The notes under the pieces are model-generated. The model saw only the letters and a list, made by a program, of their open reading frames with translations, was not told the DNA's origin and ran no database searches. Positions 34,891 to 43,702 of a stretch of 64,000 nucleotides of DNA are shown one piece after another. The position numbers were made by a program, and so were the translations under genes. This DNA comes from Rhodoferax sp. GTDB taxonomy: Bacteria > Pseudomonadota > Gammaproteobacteria > Burkholderiales > Burkholderiaceae_C. Position 1 is the first letter of the stretch. The number at the start of each line of letters is the position of its first letter. Where the stretch lies: contig JAGOUM010000005.1 in NCBI GenBank assembly GCA_018061265.1, forward strand, positions 27,641 to 91,640, in the 5' to 3' direction.

Positions 34891-35218
34891 TTCGATTCTC
34901 CGTTTTGATCACCGCTTGCATCGCCTGCGCCAACCGCCGTAGCTGGTCTGGGCTCAGGTTGGCAGTAACGTTCTTTGCGTAGGCATAGACCAAGTAGCAC
35001 TGCTCCCTGCTCACCCAGTGGTAATAAATCACCCGGGCGCCACCACGTTTTCCCCGGCCGGGCAACGGAACACGCAACTTGCGCAACCCAGCTCCGCCTG
35101 GGATCACGTCACCAGCGTCAGGGTTTTCCAGCAAGGTGTTCTGCAACTCGGTCAAATCTTCGTCCGAAAACAGGTCATTTGCACAACGAATGAAGATGGG
35201 GAGTTCAACAAAAACCAT
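34883..35218 (-). CDS. RelE/HigB-type toxin
   Basis: A 111-residue RelE-superfamily toxin, expected to cleave mRNA at the ribosome. Family features are GGAGLRKLRVPLPGRGKRGG (basic ribosome- and RNA-binding loop), ARVIYYHW, and YLVYAYAKNVTANLSPDQLR near the end. The ATG at 35218 fits the family; an in-frame start at 35281 would add 21 residues. Toxin-first order resembles higBA. Confidence 0.86.
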   Translation of the reverse strand: MVFVELPIFIRCANDLFSDEDLTELQNTLLENPDAGDVIPGGAGLRKLRVPLPGRGKRGGARVIYYHWVSREQCYLVYAYAKNVTANLSPDQLRRLAQAMQAVIKTENRNE

Positions 35219-35337
35219 ACGAGCATTATCCGCTAGAAGCGCATAACCTTGCAACTCCACCTCCGACTTCACCTCCGACAAGTGCCAACTTGCATCGGGC
35301 CGGTATAGACCAACAGCACCTTTACAAGGAAACTCTG

Positions 35338-36039
35338 ATGCGGTTCAAAAAATTGCTTTCCAGCGCCACCATTTCGGGTGTACTTGCTTTCGCGTCAATA
35401 CCATCCGCTCACGCCGGTGGCGGTGGGTTTGTGGGTGCCATGGAAGCCACCCAGTGGTTGAACAATGCCGAGCTGGTCAATGTCTATTCAAGCAATCTGG
35501 AGCAGTTGCAGCAGCAAATCCAGATGTACCAGAACATGTACCAGAACACGCTTGGAATTCCAATTCAGGCGTGGAGCGGCATTGCGGGACGTTTGACTTC
35601 GCTGGTCAACACGATACAGAACACACAAGGCATTGTGAACGCAACCGTGAATTCCATCACCGATATGCAAACGACCTACGGCAATGGCAATTTGCTGTCG
35701 AACCAGCAGCAAAATCTGATGAATTGGAACAAAGGCTTGAACAACCAGATTGGCGCGGCATTGCAGCAACTGGGCTACAACGCCAATAATTTTTCAACCA
35801 CGCAAAGTGCTTTGCAGCAAATTCAGCTGGCATCCCAAACGGCGGCCGGTCGCTTGCAGGCGATCCAGGCTGGCAATCAAATTGCCGGCATGATGGTCAA
35901 TGAAACCCAAGCACTGCACGGCACCATCATTGCGGCGGAACAGGCCCGACTGAATGCCATCGCCAAACAGGAAAACGAAAAGTACCAAGACGAGCTTTTG
36001 TACCGCAACTTCTTTCGTAACCATTCCGGCCAATACTGA
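35338..36039 (+). CDS. trbJ: Transfer protein TrbJ (VirB5)
   Basis: A 233-residue exported pilus-tip protein. It has a signal peptide (FKKLLSSATISGVLAFASIP, then SAHAGG), the family segment GAMEATQWLNNAELVNVYSS, Gln-rich helices (LEQLQQQIQMYQNMYQNT) and a long helical tail. AAGGAAAC precedes the ATG at 35338. It starts the third trb block (J, L). Confidence 0.92.
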   Translation: MRFKKLLSSATISGVLAFASIPSAHAGGGGFVGAMEATQWLNNAELVNVYSSNLEQLQQQIQMYQNMYQNTLGIPIQAWSGIAGRLTSLVNTIQNTQGIVNATVNSITDMQTTYGNGNLLSNQQQNLMNWNKGLNNQIGAALQQLGYNANNFSTTQSALQQIQLASQTAAGRLQAIQAGNQIAGMMVNETQALHGTIIAAEQARLNAIAKQENEKYQDELLYRNFFRNHSGQY

Positions 36040-36053
36040 GCGGAGTGCTATCG

Positions 36054-37742
36054 ATGCGGGTCGCCATTTTTCTGCTGCTGTGCGGCATCACGCCATGGGC
36101 GAATGCCGCTGGCATGATGGACACGCTGGTGAGTCAGGTTCAAGGGGCATCCGGCGGCTGGATGGCGACTGCTTTGGGTTACGCCACCAATTTGTTCTTT
36201 GGCCTGGCTGCACTTGAATTCGCCTGGTCGGCGATTCAGCTCACGCTCAAAAAGTCAGAGCTTTCGGAAATCATGGTGGGGACCTTGTTCAAGGTCATGT
36301 CCCTGTCATTTTTTGCCATGGTACTGATCAAAGCGCCCGAGTGGATACCTGCCATCGTCAATTCCTTCAAGGCAGCAGGTGTCGGTGTGGGTGGCACTTC
36401 GGTTTTGTCACCCTCAGCGGTATTTGACCAAGGGTTGCAAGTAGCCGCCAGCCTGATGCAGTTCTCCAACGATGCCGCGCCCAGCACCGGCAGCATGATC
36501 ATCAACACCTTGACAAACTCTGGCCAGGGTCTGGGCAAATTCATGTTGAGCTCCATCATCATTGGCGTTGCCTCTGTTTTCATCATTCTTGGCTACGGTC
36601 TGATTGCCGTTCAACTGCTCATCACATTGGTTGAGTCTTATTTGATTATTGGCGGGGGTGCCTTGATGCTCGGGTTTTCCGGCTCACGCTGGACGCACAA
36701 TTTGTCTGAAAAATACTTTGGCTATGCGATTTCCATTGGCGTCAAGCTGTTCACGATTTATTTGATCATTGGCTTCGGTGACAGCTTCACCCAAGCCCTG
36801 AAAGACACCATTGCCGCGGCTTACGCGGCGCACCCCGAAGGCCCCAGTTTTGGAGACTATTTGGGTGTGGGGGGCGCGTCACTTTTCTATGGTGTCACTG
36901 GCTACATGGCACCCGGCTTGGCGGGGTCGATGCTCAATGGCACGGTGGCCATGTCGCTGCAAAGCGCTGGCACGGCGGCTGGCATGGTGGGTGGTGCGCC
37001 GGTGGCGGCGGGTCTGGCTGCAAGTGCCGCCGGTGCGCGCGCGCTGGGGCTTGCTGGCGGCGCCATGGGCGCATTGCTGCCTGTGCAAAAGGCAGCGGGT
37101 GCGATTGGTGGCTCTTCTGCTGGCGTCGGCTTTGGCGGTGGCATCAGTGGCACGGTCAATGCCAACAACCCATTTCAGTCCGGTTCTGGTCCAAGCAATA
37201 CCAGCAATACCAGCAATATCACAAAATCCAGCAGCGCAAACAGTGGCGGCACCGGTATAGCGCCTTTGCTGGCTTTGCCGGGTCCATCCGTTTTACCCAC
37301 TGCATCGAGCCCTGCTAGCCAGTCTGCTAGCCAGTCTGGTCGAGCTCGCACATCCAGTGAAAGCACTGTCCCTTACAACGCAGCGCCTAGTCCGTCTGAG
37401 AGTCCGTCGGTTCGACGTGGCATGAATGCGAGCGGCCAAAGTTTGGGCAAATCTCAAGCGCCAGGTTTTGTTGACCCGCGTTTTGACCCGTCTGCCACGC
37501 CGGGTGGTGGCGCCAAGCAAAGCACCAACGAAACCGGCGGCACGTCTGCCAATTCGTTCGATGCACGGTCTTTCCAACAGCGATTTGAGGCGGACTACAA
37601 GCAACATCCGGGCGGACTGGCAGACAAACTCAACAGCTTTTCAAAGCGCTTGCAACATGCTGCGGATCGAAGAAAACCGCATTGGGTGAGTGATGGTCAT
37701 TTGGGTCACGCACCGGGCTTGCGCATGGGGCTCGATACCTGA
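36054..37742 (+). CDS. trbL: Transfer protein TrbL (VirB6)
   Basis: Polytopic inner-membrane channel component, 562 residues. A signal-like first helix and about six membrane segments occupy residues 1-330 (for example IIGVASVFIILGYGLIAVQL and LITLVESYLIIGGGALMLGF). The last 200 residues form a low-complexity Ser/Gly/Pro/Asn-rich tail with NTSNTSN repeats, as is usual for TrbL. A GTG at 36045 is an alternative start. Confidence 0.92.
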   Translation: MRVAIFLLLCGITPWANAAGMMDTLVSQVQGASGGWMATALGYATNLFFGLAALEFAWSAIQLTLKKSELSEIMVGTLFKVMSLSFFAMVLIKAPEWIPAIVNSFKAAGVGVGGTSVLSPSAVFDQGLQVAASLMQFSNDAAPSTGSMIINTLTNSGQGLGKFMLSSIIIGVASVFIILGYGLIAVQLLITLVESYLIIGGGALMLGFSGSRWTHNLSEKYFGYAISIGVKLFTIYLIIGFGDSFTQALKDTIAAAYAAHPEGPSFGDYLGVGGASLFYGVTGYMAPGLAGSMLNGTVAMSLQSAGTAAGMVGGAPVAAGLAASAAGARALGLAGGAMGALLPVQKAAGAIGGSSAGVGFGGGISGTVNANNPFQSGSGPSNTSNTSNITKSSSANSGGTGIAPLLALPGPSVLPTASSPASQSASQSGRARTSSESTVPYNAAPSPSESPSVRRGMNASGQSLGKSQAPGFVDPRFDPSATPGGGAKQSTNETGGTSANSFDARSFQQRFEADYKQHPGGLADKLNSFSKRLQHAADRRKPHWVSDGHLGHAPGLRMGLDT

Positions 37743-37751
37743 GGAATCACG

Positions 37752-39248
37752 GTGCGCTCGCTACAAATCATTGAGAACTACCTCGTTGCACGCGGCTGCG
37801 AAATTCAAAAGGTCAAAGACCATTTGGTTGAATTTCGTTTACAGGGTGAAACCAGCCGTACACCCGGAGGACGGCTGTCCCTGGCGCGCGATGGCTCTCT
37901 CAAAATGTGGCATCGCTATGCAGAAAAGGGACTGGCAGCGGGTGAGCCGTGGCATGCCTCTGGAGGCATCCGTCTTGGCGACAAATCGACCCCGTCACTT
38001 GCAACCCATATCGACCAGTTGAGCGCGGCCAAAGAACTGTCAGCACTGACCAAAGTACCTAAATTTTCTTCAGAGCCCCAACAACGCCGCTCATATGACC
38101 CGGAGCAAGTGTGGCGGGCGGCTGATGATCTGTTGCAAACGGCTGGTCTGATTCCGTCACGGCTGCACGGGCGCTATCGCGATGGCACTGATCCAAAACC
38201 CGTCTACAAGTTGCTGGTGTCCAAAGATGGCGTTGCAACCGCCTTTTCATTCCGGGGCGACATTACTCTACCTGCACCATGGCGGGAAGGCCGACAAACG
38301 AGCGATGGCAAGAAAACCATGTATGTGACGGGACGCGATTTGGGACTGGATGGTGATCTTGCGCCACCCCGGTCTTCATCTGCTTTGCCGCGCCCGGCGC
38401 CTGCTGAGTTGCGTACAACTGACCTGGATCTGAATCGAGACACTTGCAAGTCTTGGATGGCAGGTGTTACCCCACCAACGGACCATCGTCACCTTGTCAA
38501 AGGCAATGCCGTTCTGGATGGCGCGGAGTTGCGGGTGTACCCGACAGAGCACAGATTTGCCGGCACGATCCTGGTCCCCATGTTTCGTCCTGATCCGATG
38601 GGGAGGCCAGACACGCTGGAACTGTGTGGTGCGCAACACCTGATGCCCAAAGTCGCGTTCAACACCGACAAAATCATGGCAAAAGGCTCTCACACCGTTG
38701 GCGCCTTCGTGCCTTTTCCAGGGCCTGATTCATTGATCAAAGCACTGGCCAGCGATGCCCTGGCTCCAATACAAGCGTGGCTGGCGGTTGCTGATAAAAG
38801 CAAATCGCTGGTGATCTGCGAGGGGGTGGCAACCGGACTTGCGATTCAGCAAAGCGGTGCGGGCAACACACTTTGCGCGTTGTCGTCGAACAATGTGATG
38901 GCGGTCGCAAAATGGGTAAAGCAAACGGGCATGTCGGATTTGTTTTCGGGTGTCGTCATTGCAACAGATCATGACATCGGCCGGACTGAGGCTGGAAGAC
39001 TCAAATCAAACGCCATCCCACGGGCTTTGGAGGCTGCAAAGCTGACGGGGTTCGCTTTGGCTGTGCCTCCAGCGAACAGTCAAGTTGGCGCTGATGCACG
39101 GGACTTGCTCGGTCAGGGCGGTCCCCAGGCCGTGCGTGACTTCATTGCCAGCGCTGTTTCGGCTGCTGATGTGGAGAAAGCGAGGGTTGACATTTTTTTG
39201 CCTGTCAAAGAAAGTCAACTGGCTGCTGAGCCTGAAGTCGAACGGTGA
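37752..39248 (+). CDS. Toprim-domain plasmid primase (TraC-like)
   Basis: A 498-residue protein with a C-terminal Toprim domain: KSLVICEGVATGLAIQQSGA supplies the conserved Glu-Gly and GVVIATDHDIGRTEAGR the D-x-D. The middle (AELRVYPTEHRFAGTILVPM) matches primase-associated domains of mobile-element primases. No CHC2 zinc finger is seen at the N-terminus. It would prime the transferred strand in the recipient or the plasmid origin. It starts with GTG 9 bases after trbL, in line with the trb operon. Confidence 0.82.
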   Translation: MRSLQIIENYLVARGCEIQKVKDHLVEFRLQGETSRTPGGRLSLARDGSLKMWHRYAEKGLAAGEPWHASGGIRLGDKSTPSLATHIDQLSAAKELSALTKVPKFSSEPQQRRSYDPEQVWRAADDLLQTAGLIPSRLHGRYRDGTDPKPVYKLLVSKDGVATAFSFRGDITLPAPWREGRQTSDGKKTMYVTGRDLGLDGDLAPPRSSSALPRPAPAELRTTDLDLNRDTCKSWMAGVTPPTDHRHLVKGNAVLDGAELRVYPTEHRFAGTILVPMFRPDPMGRPDTLELCGAQHLMPKVAFNTDKIMAKGSHTVGAFVPFPGPDSLIKALASDALAPIQAWLAVADKSKSLVICEGVATGLAIQQSGAGNTLCALSSNNVMAVAKWVKQTGMSDLFSGVVIATDHDIGRTEAGRLKSNAIPRALEAAKLTGFALAVPPANSQVGADARDLLGQGGPQAVRDFIASAVSAADVEKARVDIFLPVKESQLAAEPEVER

Positions 39249-39422
39249 ACCCAAACACCAACAGACCGTGCAGTGACCAGATGGGTGTTCAGGTAACAAG
39301 CTGGTTAGCTTGCAACGCATTCATCTGGTGATGGTGAGTTGCAGGTAACGCCTTAAATGAAGAGGTTCGCTTTCTTTCTTGAAATGATATGAACTCAACA
39401 GTGCCAAGTTTCCCAGTGGTGT

Positions 39423-40832
39423 TCACGCCGCCATCCGTTCTCCCTCAGTGGGCGGGTCATGGCGGCGATATTTGGCCATGATTTTCATCAGGTTAGGGGC
39501 CAAAGCGGGAACCGCTATAAGTCCTGGCAGGGTTGAGCGCAGTGCGTGAGCGACGACCAGCTCAGAGGGCGGCATGGCCGGGTTCATGGTACGCAGCCAA
39601 CTGCGAAAGCAGCGCCAAACCTCTGCCGTGTGGTTAATCGCCAAGTGCTGCAACAAGCCTTGCGCGATACAGCCTAGCTGAACATACACATGGTAGGCGC
39701 GCAGCTTTCTGCGAATGGCGGCCCGGTACTCATCCGTGGTTCGATGCAAATACTGATCACCCGTACCCCGGCGCAGCGGCTTCATGTCACGCATCCAGAA
39801 GTGATAGCCATAGGCCCCCAGGACATGAACGGCCTGGCGAAAGCCCAGCTCAATCTTGAATCGATAGCCGTAAAGCTGCAAGATTTCCAAAGCTGACAAC
39901 GAGGTATCAGTGGACAACAGAAAGATCGTCCCGCGCACCGGGTGGTGAACAATGCAAAAACGCACAACGCGCCCCACCGGTTTCCACAACAAGTCCAGCA
40001 CACGAAAGCGGACCATGACATCGGAGTCGCCATAGACCGGACTGGGCGCGCTGGTAAATGCGCTATCGTCTGTGGCCATGTCCTTTAAGCGAACCTTCTC
40101 ACCATAAATACGAGGTCGACCTTTGCCAGGGTGGGTGACCTTGGGCGCAGGCAGATACGCCACCGCATTGGTCTTGGCACGTGTGACCAGATGATGCCCG
40201 TTCTTCAGGAGCGGGGTGATGACCTTGCCACTGGCATAGTAGGCATCGGCCACCAGCACGACGGGTTTGTTCCAGATGAGTGTGATCGACAGCAGCAACG
40301 CCACGAGCTTGTCCAATAGCGTCTTGGAATCCCGGTTGGAGAACACCAGTCCCTCGTGAATGCGGGACGTCAACGGCACAGCCGCCACTTGGCCACCAGC
40401 AGAGTGCACCAGAAGAGACAGGGCCCGAAACGAATGCCCCATGATGTACTCTGGCTTGGTATTGTTCTGCGACTCCTGGTGCAGCAACTTGACAGCGGGC
40501 ATGCGTTTACCCTCCTTGGGTGCCTTGATGCCATCAGCCAGGCAGACCAAACGGGTGCCGACCTGAAATGGGCGAAACAGCACCAGGCACAGGCGCACCC
40601 AGCAGGACGTCAGGGCCTCAAGGTTAAGCGCCTTGCTGTGAAACAGATGCAGAAGTCGCTGGTAGGCATCCTCGCGCAAGTTCAATACCCGCACAAAGCT
40701 GGTGACACCCAAGTTGTCAGAGCGGCAGCACAAGCCGATCAAAACCAGAGTCATCCACACAAAGGTGAGTGAGCGCTTGCAGGCCGGGCGCAAAAAGGCC
40801 ACTGCTTGCAGCCATTGAATCCATAGCAACAT
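39423..40832 (-). CDS. DDE transposase
   Basis: A 469-residue RNase H-fold transposase. Candidate catalytic residues lie in RLVCLADGIKAPKEGKRMP (D), VVLVADAYYASGKVI (D) and YRFKIELGFRQAVHVLGAYG (E), the last being a Y-x-I-E type motif. The ATG at 40832 has AGGAG eight bases upstream and is preferred over the GTG at 40877. Similar transposases are found next to small DUF6788 genes. Intact. Confidence 0.88.
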   Translation of the reverse strand: MLLWIQWLQAVAFLRPACKRSLTFVWMTLVLIGLCCRSDNLGVTSFVRVLNLREDAYQRLLHLFHSKALNLEALTSCWVRLCLVLFRPFQVGTRLVCLADGIKAPKEGKRMPAVKLLHQESQNNTKPEYIMGHSFRALSLLVHSAGGQVAAVPLTSRIHEGLVFSNRDSKTLLDKLVALLLSITLIWNKPVVLVADAYYASGKVITPLLKNGHHLVTRAKTNAVAYLPAPKVTHPGKGRPRIYGEKVRLKDMATDDSAFTSAPSPVYGDSDVMVRFRVLDLLWKPVGRVVRFCIVHHPVRGTIFLLSTDTSLSALEILQLYGYRFKIELGFRQAVHVLGAYGYHFWMRDMKPLRRGTGDQYLHRTTDEYRAAIRRKLRAYHVYVQLGCIAQGLLQHLAINHTAEVWRCFRSWLRTMNPAMPPSELVVAHALRSTLPGLIAVPALAPNLMKIMAKYRRHDPPTEGERMAA

Positions 40833-40879
40833 GGGACATCTCCTGGGCCAGTGCCAGAGGTCACGAGGGTGGGTCACAA

Positions 40880-40905
40880 GCCGATAGCATTATAAAGCTA
40901 TCGGC
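40880..40905. promoter_or_regulatory. Palindrome in the divergent promoter of the IS
   Basis: GCCGATAGC-N8-GCTATCGGC with a third partial copy (GCCGATATAC) at 40910. The A+T spacer ATTATAAA resembles a -10 element. It separates the transposase from the DUF6788 gene, so it may be a shared operator. Confidence 0.6.
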
Positions 40906-40951
40906 CGTAAGCCGATATACTTTCAATACCAAAACCACCGGGATTTGTGCC

Positions 40952-41299
40952 ATGGACACCCGCCGCGAAGCAACTCTCCAGCGTCAGATTGAGAAGGTCA
41001 AGCGTGACCTCACAGCCTTGGGTGACTTGCGCCCGGGCAGTCTGTCGACCCAGTACAACGTTTGCGGCTCCCCGGGGTGCCGCTGCAAGGCTGACCCACC
41101 CGTCAAGCACGGGCCCTACTACCAGGTCAGCTACACCCGCAAGGGCAAGAGCAGTACCAAGTTCGTCAAGAAGGAGGATTTGGCAACAGTGCGCAAGCAG
41201 CTCAAAAACTATGAGCGCATGAAGCTGTTGATGGAAAAGTGGATTGACTTGGCGATGGAATTGTCAATATTGCGGCTGACCAAAAAACCGACGGAATAA
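40952..41299 (+). CDS. DUF6788-type small protein of the insertion sequence
   Basis: A 115-residue basic protein with a conserved cysteine-rich core (YNVCGSPGCRCKADPPVKHG, then PYYQVSYTRKGKSSTKFV) that could bind zinc or DNA, flanked by helices (LQRQIEKVKRDLTALGDL). Such genes accompany transposases in several elements; their role is not established. It is divergent from the transposase and lies inside the terminal repeats. Confidence 0.75.
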   Translation: MDTRREATLQRQIEKVKRDLTALGDLRPGSLSTQYNVCGSPGCRCKADPPVKHGPYYQVSYTRKGKSSTKFVKKEDLATVRKQLKNYERMKLLMEKWIDLAMELSILRLTKKPTE

Positions 41300-41370
41300 C
41301 GGGGAGAACTTGTCACTGTCCAGATATGAATCATAGGGTAATATTCGGTGATATCCGATGTTTTGTATCA

Positions 41371-41994
41371 GTGAATCCCGAGAATCAACCATCCCAGCGA
41401 AATCGTGCTGTGGCCCATCTGCAGGCCACGGGCATGTCGCGCCTGAGTGAATTGACTGCAAAGGGCATTACTGCAGCGACGGTGTCGCGCCTTGAGCGAG
41501 AGGGCGTTCTCGTTCGCCTTGCCCGAGGGCTGTATCAGCTGGCAGACGCATCTCTCGATGTGAATCACACCCTTGCCGAGGCATCCAAACTTGTTCCCAA
41601 GGGGGTCATCTGCCTGACGTCGTCCCTGGCGTTCCACAGTTTGACTGACCAGATTCCGCCCAAGGTCTGGATGGCCATTGGTTCGAAAGACTGGCACCCC
41701 ACATTTAAATATCCGCCGGTTCGTTTCGCTCGTTTCTCAGGGCCACGCCTGCTACATGGTGTTGAAAGCCACGTCATTGACGGGGTATCCGTGCCGATCT
41801 TCGGCGTGGCTAAAACCATTGCAGACTTGTTTCGGTATCGGCAGACCATAGGCATCAACGTCGCACTGGAAGGTCTACGCGAGGCACTCAGACAAAAAAA
41901 GTCTTCGCCCGCCGAAATAGCAAGAGAGGCGGTTGACGCCAAAGTCTGGAAAATCATGGAGCCGTACATGAGTGCGTTGACATCCCATGGCTGA
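41371..41994 (+). CDS. abiEi: AbiEi antitoxin (type IV toxin-antitoxin)
   Basis: A product of about 207 residues. The N-terminal winged HTH is MSRLSELTAKGITAATVSRL, EREGVLVRLARGLYQL. The C-terminal domain has the AbiEi text VPKGVICLTSSLAFHSLTDQ and FGVAKTIADLFRYRQTIG. The in-frame ATG at 41326 lies in the IS target duplication, so a GTG at 41371 is preferred; the upstream promoter may have been altered by the IS. It overlaps the toxin gene by 8 bases. It represses its own promoter in known systems. Confidence 0.88.
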   Translation: MNPENQPSQRNRAVAHLQATGMSRLSELTAKGITAATVSRLEREGVLVRLARGLYQLADASLDVNHTLAEASKLVPKGVICLTSSLAFHSLTDQIPPKVWMAIGSKDWHPTFKYPPVRFARFSGPRLLHGVESHVIDGVSVPIFGVAKTIADLFRYRQTIGINVALEGLREALRQKKSSPAEIAREAVDAKVWKIMEPYMSALTSHG

Positions 41995-42859
41995 GCCCAA
42001 GAAACCACGAGACGTCGGCACATCGGTGCGCGCCCGCCTGCTGACGCTGGCACGCCAGAAGGGGCAGGCCTTTGACCTTTTGCTGACGCGCTATGCCAAT
42101 GAGCGACTTCTGCATCGGCTCAGTCTGTCGCCCCATCGCGATCGGTTCGTACTCAAGGGTGCGATGTTGATGACGACTTGGTTCGATGATCCGCACCGTC
42201 CGACACGCGATGTTGATTTTCTGGGTTATGGCGATTCGGCTCCGGATGCGATGCTCGTCACGTTTCGTGAGATCTGCGCCATTGAGGTAAACGACGGCAT
42301 GGTGTTCGACATCGATGCGCTGCGCGTGGAGTTGATCCGCGAAGAGCTTGAGTATGGTGGCTTGCGTCTTCGCACCACTGGGGGGCTCGCTGGTGCGCGT
42401 ATTACCGTCATCATTGACATAGGCTTTGGCGACGCCATTGAGCCCGGCCTTGACGAAGTCAATCTGCCGGTCCTGCTCGATCTGCCGCAGCCTAGACTGC
42501 GCGTCTATGCCCGCGAGACGGTGATTGCCGAAAAATTTCAGGCCATGGTCATGCTCGGGTTGGCCAACAGCCGTATGAAGGACTTCTATGACGTGTGGAT
42601 TCTGAGTCGGAGCTATGAATTTGATGATGACCGCCTGCCTCGGGCCATCGCGGCTACGTTTGAACGGCGTGGCACGGCCATTCCGCGTGAGGCACCCTTG
42701 GCATTGACGCAGGCTTTTGCGTTCGACTCAGGCAAGCAGCTACAGTGGGCTGCCTTCGTTCGCGATTTGGCCATCGAAATCCCAGCGCTTGAAACGGTGG
42801 TGACAGACCTCGCCGGATTTTTGATGCCAAACGCGCAACGTGCAAGAGAGCGGTCTTAG
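41987..42859 (+). CDS. abiEii: AbiEii toxin, nucleotidyltransferase
   Basis: A 290-residue DNA polymerase beta-like nucleotidyltransferase. The motif PTRDVDFLGYGDSAPD has the D-x-D metal site, TVIIDIGFGDAIEPGLDE gives the third acidic position, and ETVIAEKFQAMVMLGLAN with SRMKDFYDVWILS is the typical C-terminal core. Known AbiEii/MenT toxins add nucleotides to tRNA acceptor ends. As phage-defence cargo it sits between the IS and trbF. Confidence 0.92.
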   Translation: MAEPKKPRDVGTSVRARLLTLARQKGQAFDLLLTRYANERLLHRLSLSPHRDRFVLKGAMLMTTWFDDPHRPTRDVDFLGYGDSAPDAMLVTFREICAIEVNDGMVFDIDALRVELIREELEYGGLRLRTTGGLAGARITVIIDIGFGDAIEPGLDEVNLPVLLDLPQPRLRVYARETVIAEKFQAMVMLGLANSRMKDFYDVWILSRSYEFDDDRLPRAIAATFERRGTAIPREAPLALTQAFAFDSGKQLQWAAFVRDLAIEIPALETVVTDLAGFLMPNAQRARERS

Positions 42860-43037
42860 CTGACAGCGGTCTTAGCTTGATCGGCTGGGTTCTTGCAATT
42901 GCTGCAATTCTTTCGGCGTACAACGGGTAGTTTTCCCGTCGGTTGACACTGCGCGGCGCGCCCGAGCAATCGATGCCCATTTTGTGTTGCTTGCGCCAGA
43001 TCGGTATTTGGCAACAGCACTCAAAAAGGACGCTTGC

Positions 43038-43691
43038 ATGTCAAAACAGAATCCATACCTCAACGCTCGCCGGGAGTGGGATGAGCGATACGGTGGATTG
43101 ATCTCACGCGCGCGCAATTGGCAACTGATGGCCGCCGGCTCTTTGGCTGTCGCGGTTGTGGCTGTGGTGGGCATTGCGTTCGTCGGGTCCCAGTCAAAGA
43201 TTCAGCCGTTTGTGGTGGTCACCGACCAACTCGGCTCGCCTGTTGCTGTTGCCCGTCCCGCGCCAGTGGCCAGGGCTGATTTGGACAAAAGGTTGATGGT
43301 TGCTCAATTGGCGGCCTTCATCAAAGATGTGCGCTCCATGTTGCCGGATGTTGTTGCCCAACAGGTCACACTGAACCGGGTGTATGCAATGGCGGGGCGC
43401 GACGTGGCCGGATTCTTGAATGAATTTTTTAAAGACAACTCGCCGTTTTCGGTCGATGGGTCCGTCACACGGGTCGAAATTTCGTCCGTCATTCCCCAAG
43501 GGGGCGAAACCTATCAAGTGTCGTGGGTGGAAACCAAAGCCAAGCCTGGCGCGGCTGCTGTTGCGGAGCATTGGAAAGCGGTTGTCACAGTTGGGATTGA
43601 TGCCAAGCTGGCAGAAAACCCAAAAGTCGCGCTTTGGAATCCCTTTGGCATTTACGTCAAATCAATCTCCTGGACAAAAGAAGTTCTGTAA
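43038..43691 (+). CDS. trbF: Transfer protein TrbF (VirB8)
   Basis: A 217-residue bitopic inner-membrane protein with a short cytoplasmic N-terminus (NPYLNARREWDERYGGLISR), one helix (LMAAGSLAVAVVAVVGIAFV) and a periplasmic NTF2-like domain. AAAAGGA precedes the ATG at 43038. The 180 bases between abiEii and trbF show no convincing gene. First gene of the last trb block (F, G, I). Confidence 0.93.
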   Translation: MSKQNPYLNARREWDERYGGLISRARNWQLMAAGSLAVAVVAVVGIAFVGSQSKIQPFVVVTDQLGSPVAVARPAPVARADLDKRLMVAQLAAFIKDVRSMLPDVVAQQVTLNRVYAMAGRDVAGFLNEFFKDNSPFSVDGSVTRVEISSVIPQGGETYQVSWVETKAKPGAAAVAEHWKAVVTVGIDAKLAENPKVALWNPFGIYVKSISWTKEVL

Positions 43692-43702
43692 AGGTCGTCC
43701 TC

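Larger units (their letters stand above)
39394..41323 (-). mobile_element. Complete insertion sequence, DDE transposase plus DUF6788 gene
   Basis: A 1930-bp element found from its ends. The left end (CTCAACAGTGCCAAGTTTCCC without its last base) and the inverted right end (CTGGACAGTGACAAGTTCTC) agree in CT..ACAGTG.CAAGTT. A 7-bp target duplication ATATGAA flanks it exactly (39387-39393 and 41324-41330). It carries two divergent genes. IS family not assigned with certainty. Confidence 0.88.

Noticed and set aside
42872-43174. 100-codon minus-strand frame between abiEii and trbF
   Set aside because: Overlaps the trbF start and shows no motif; the conserved genes on the plus strand explain the region.
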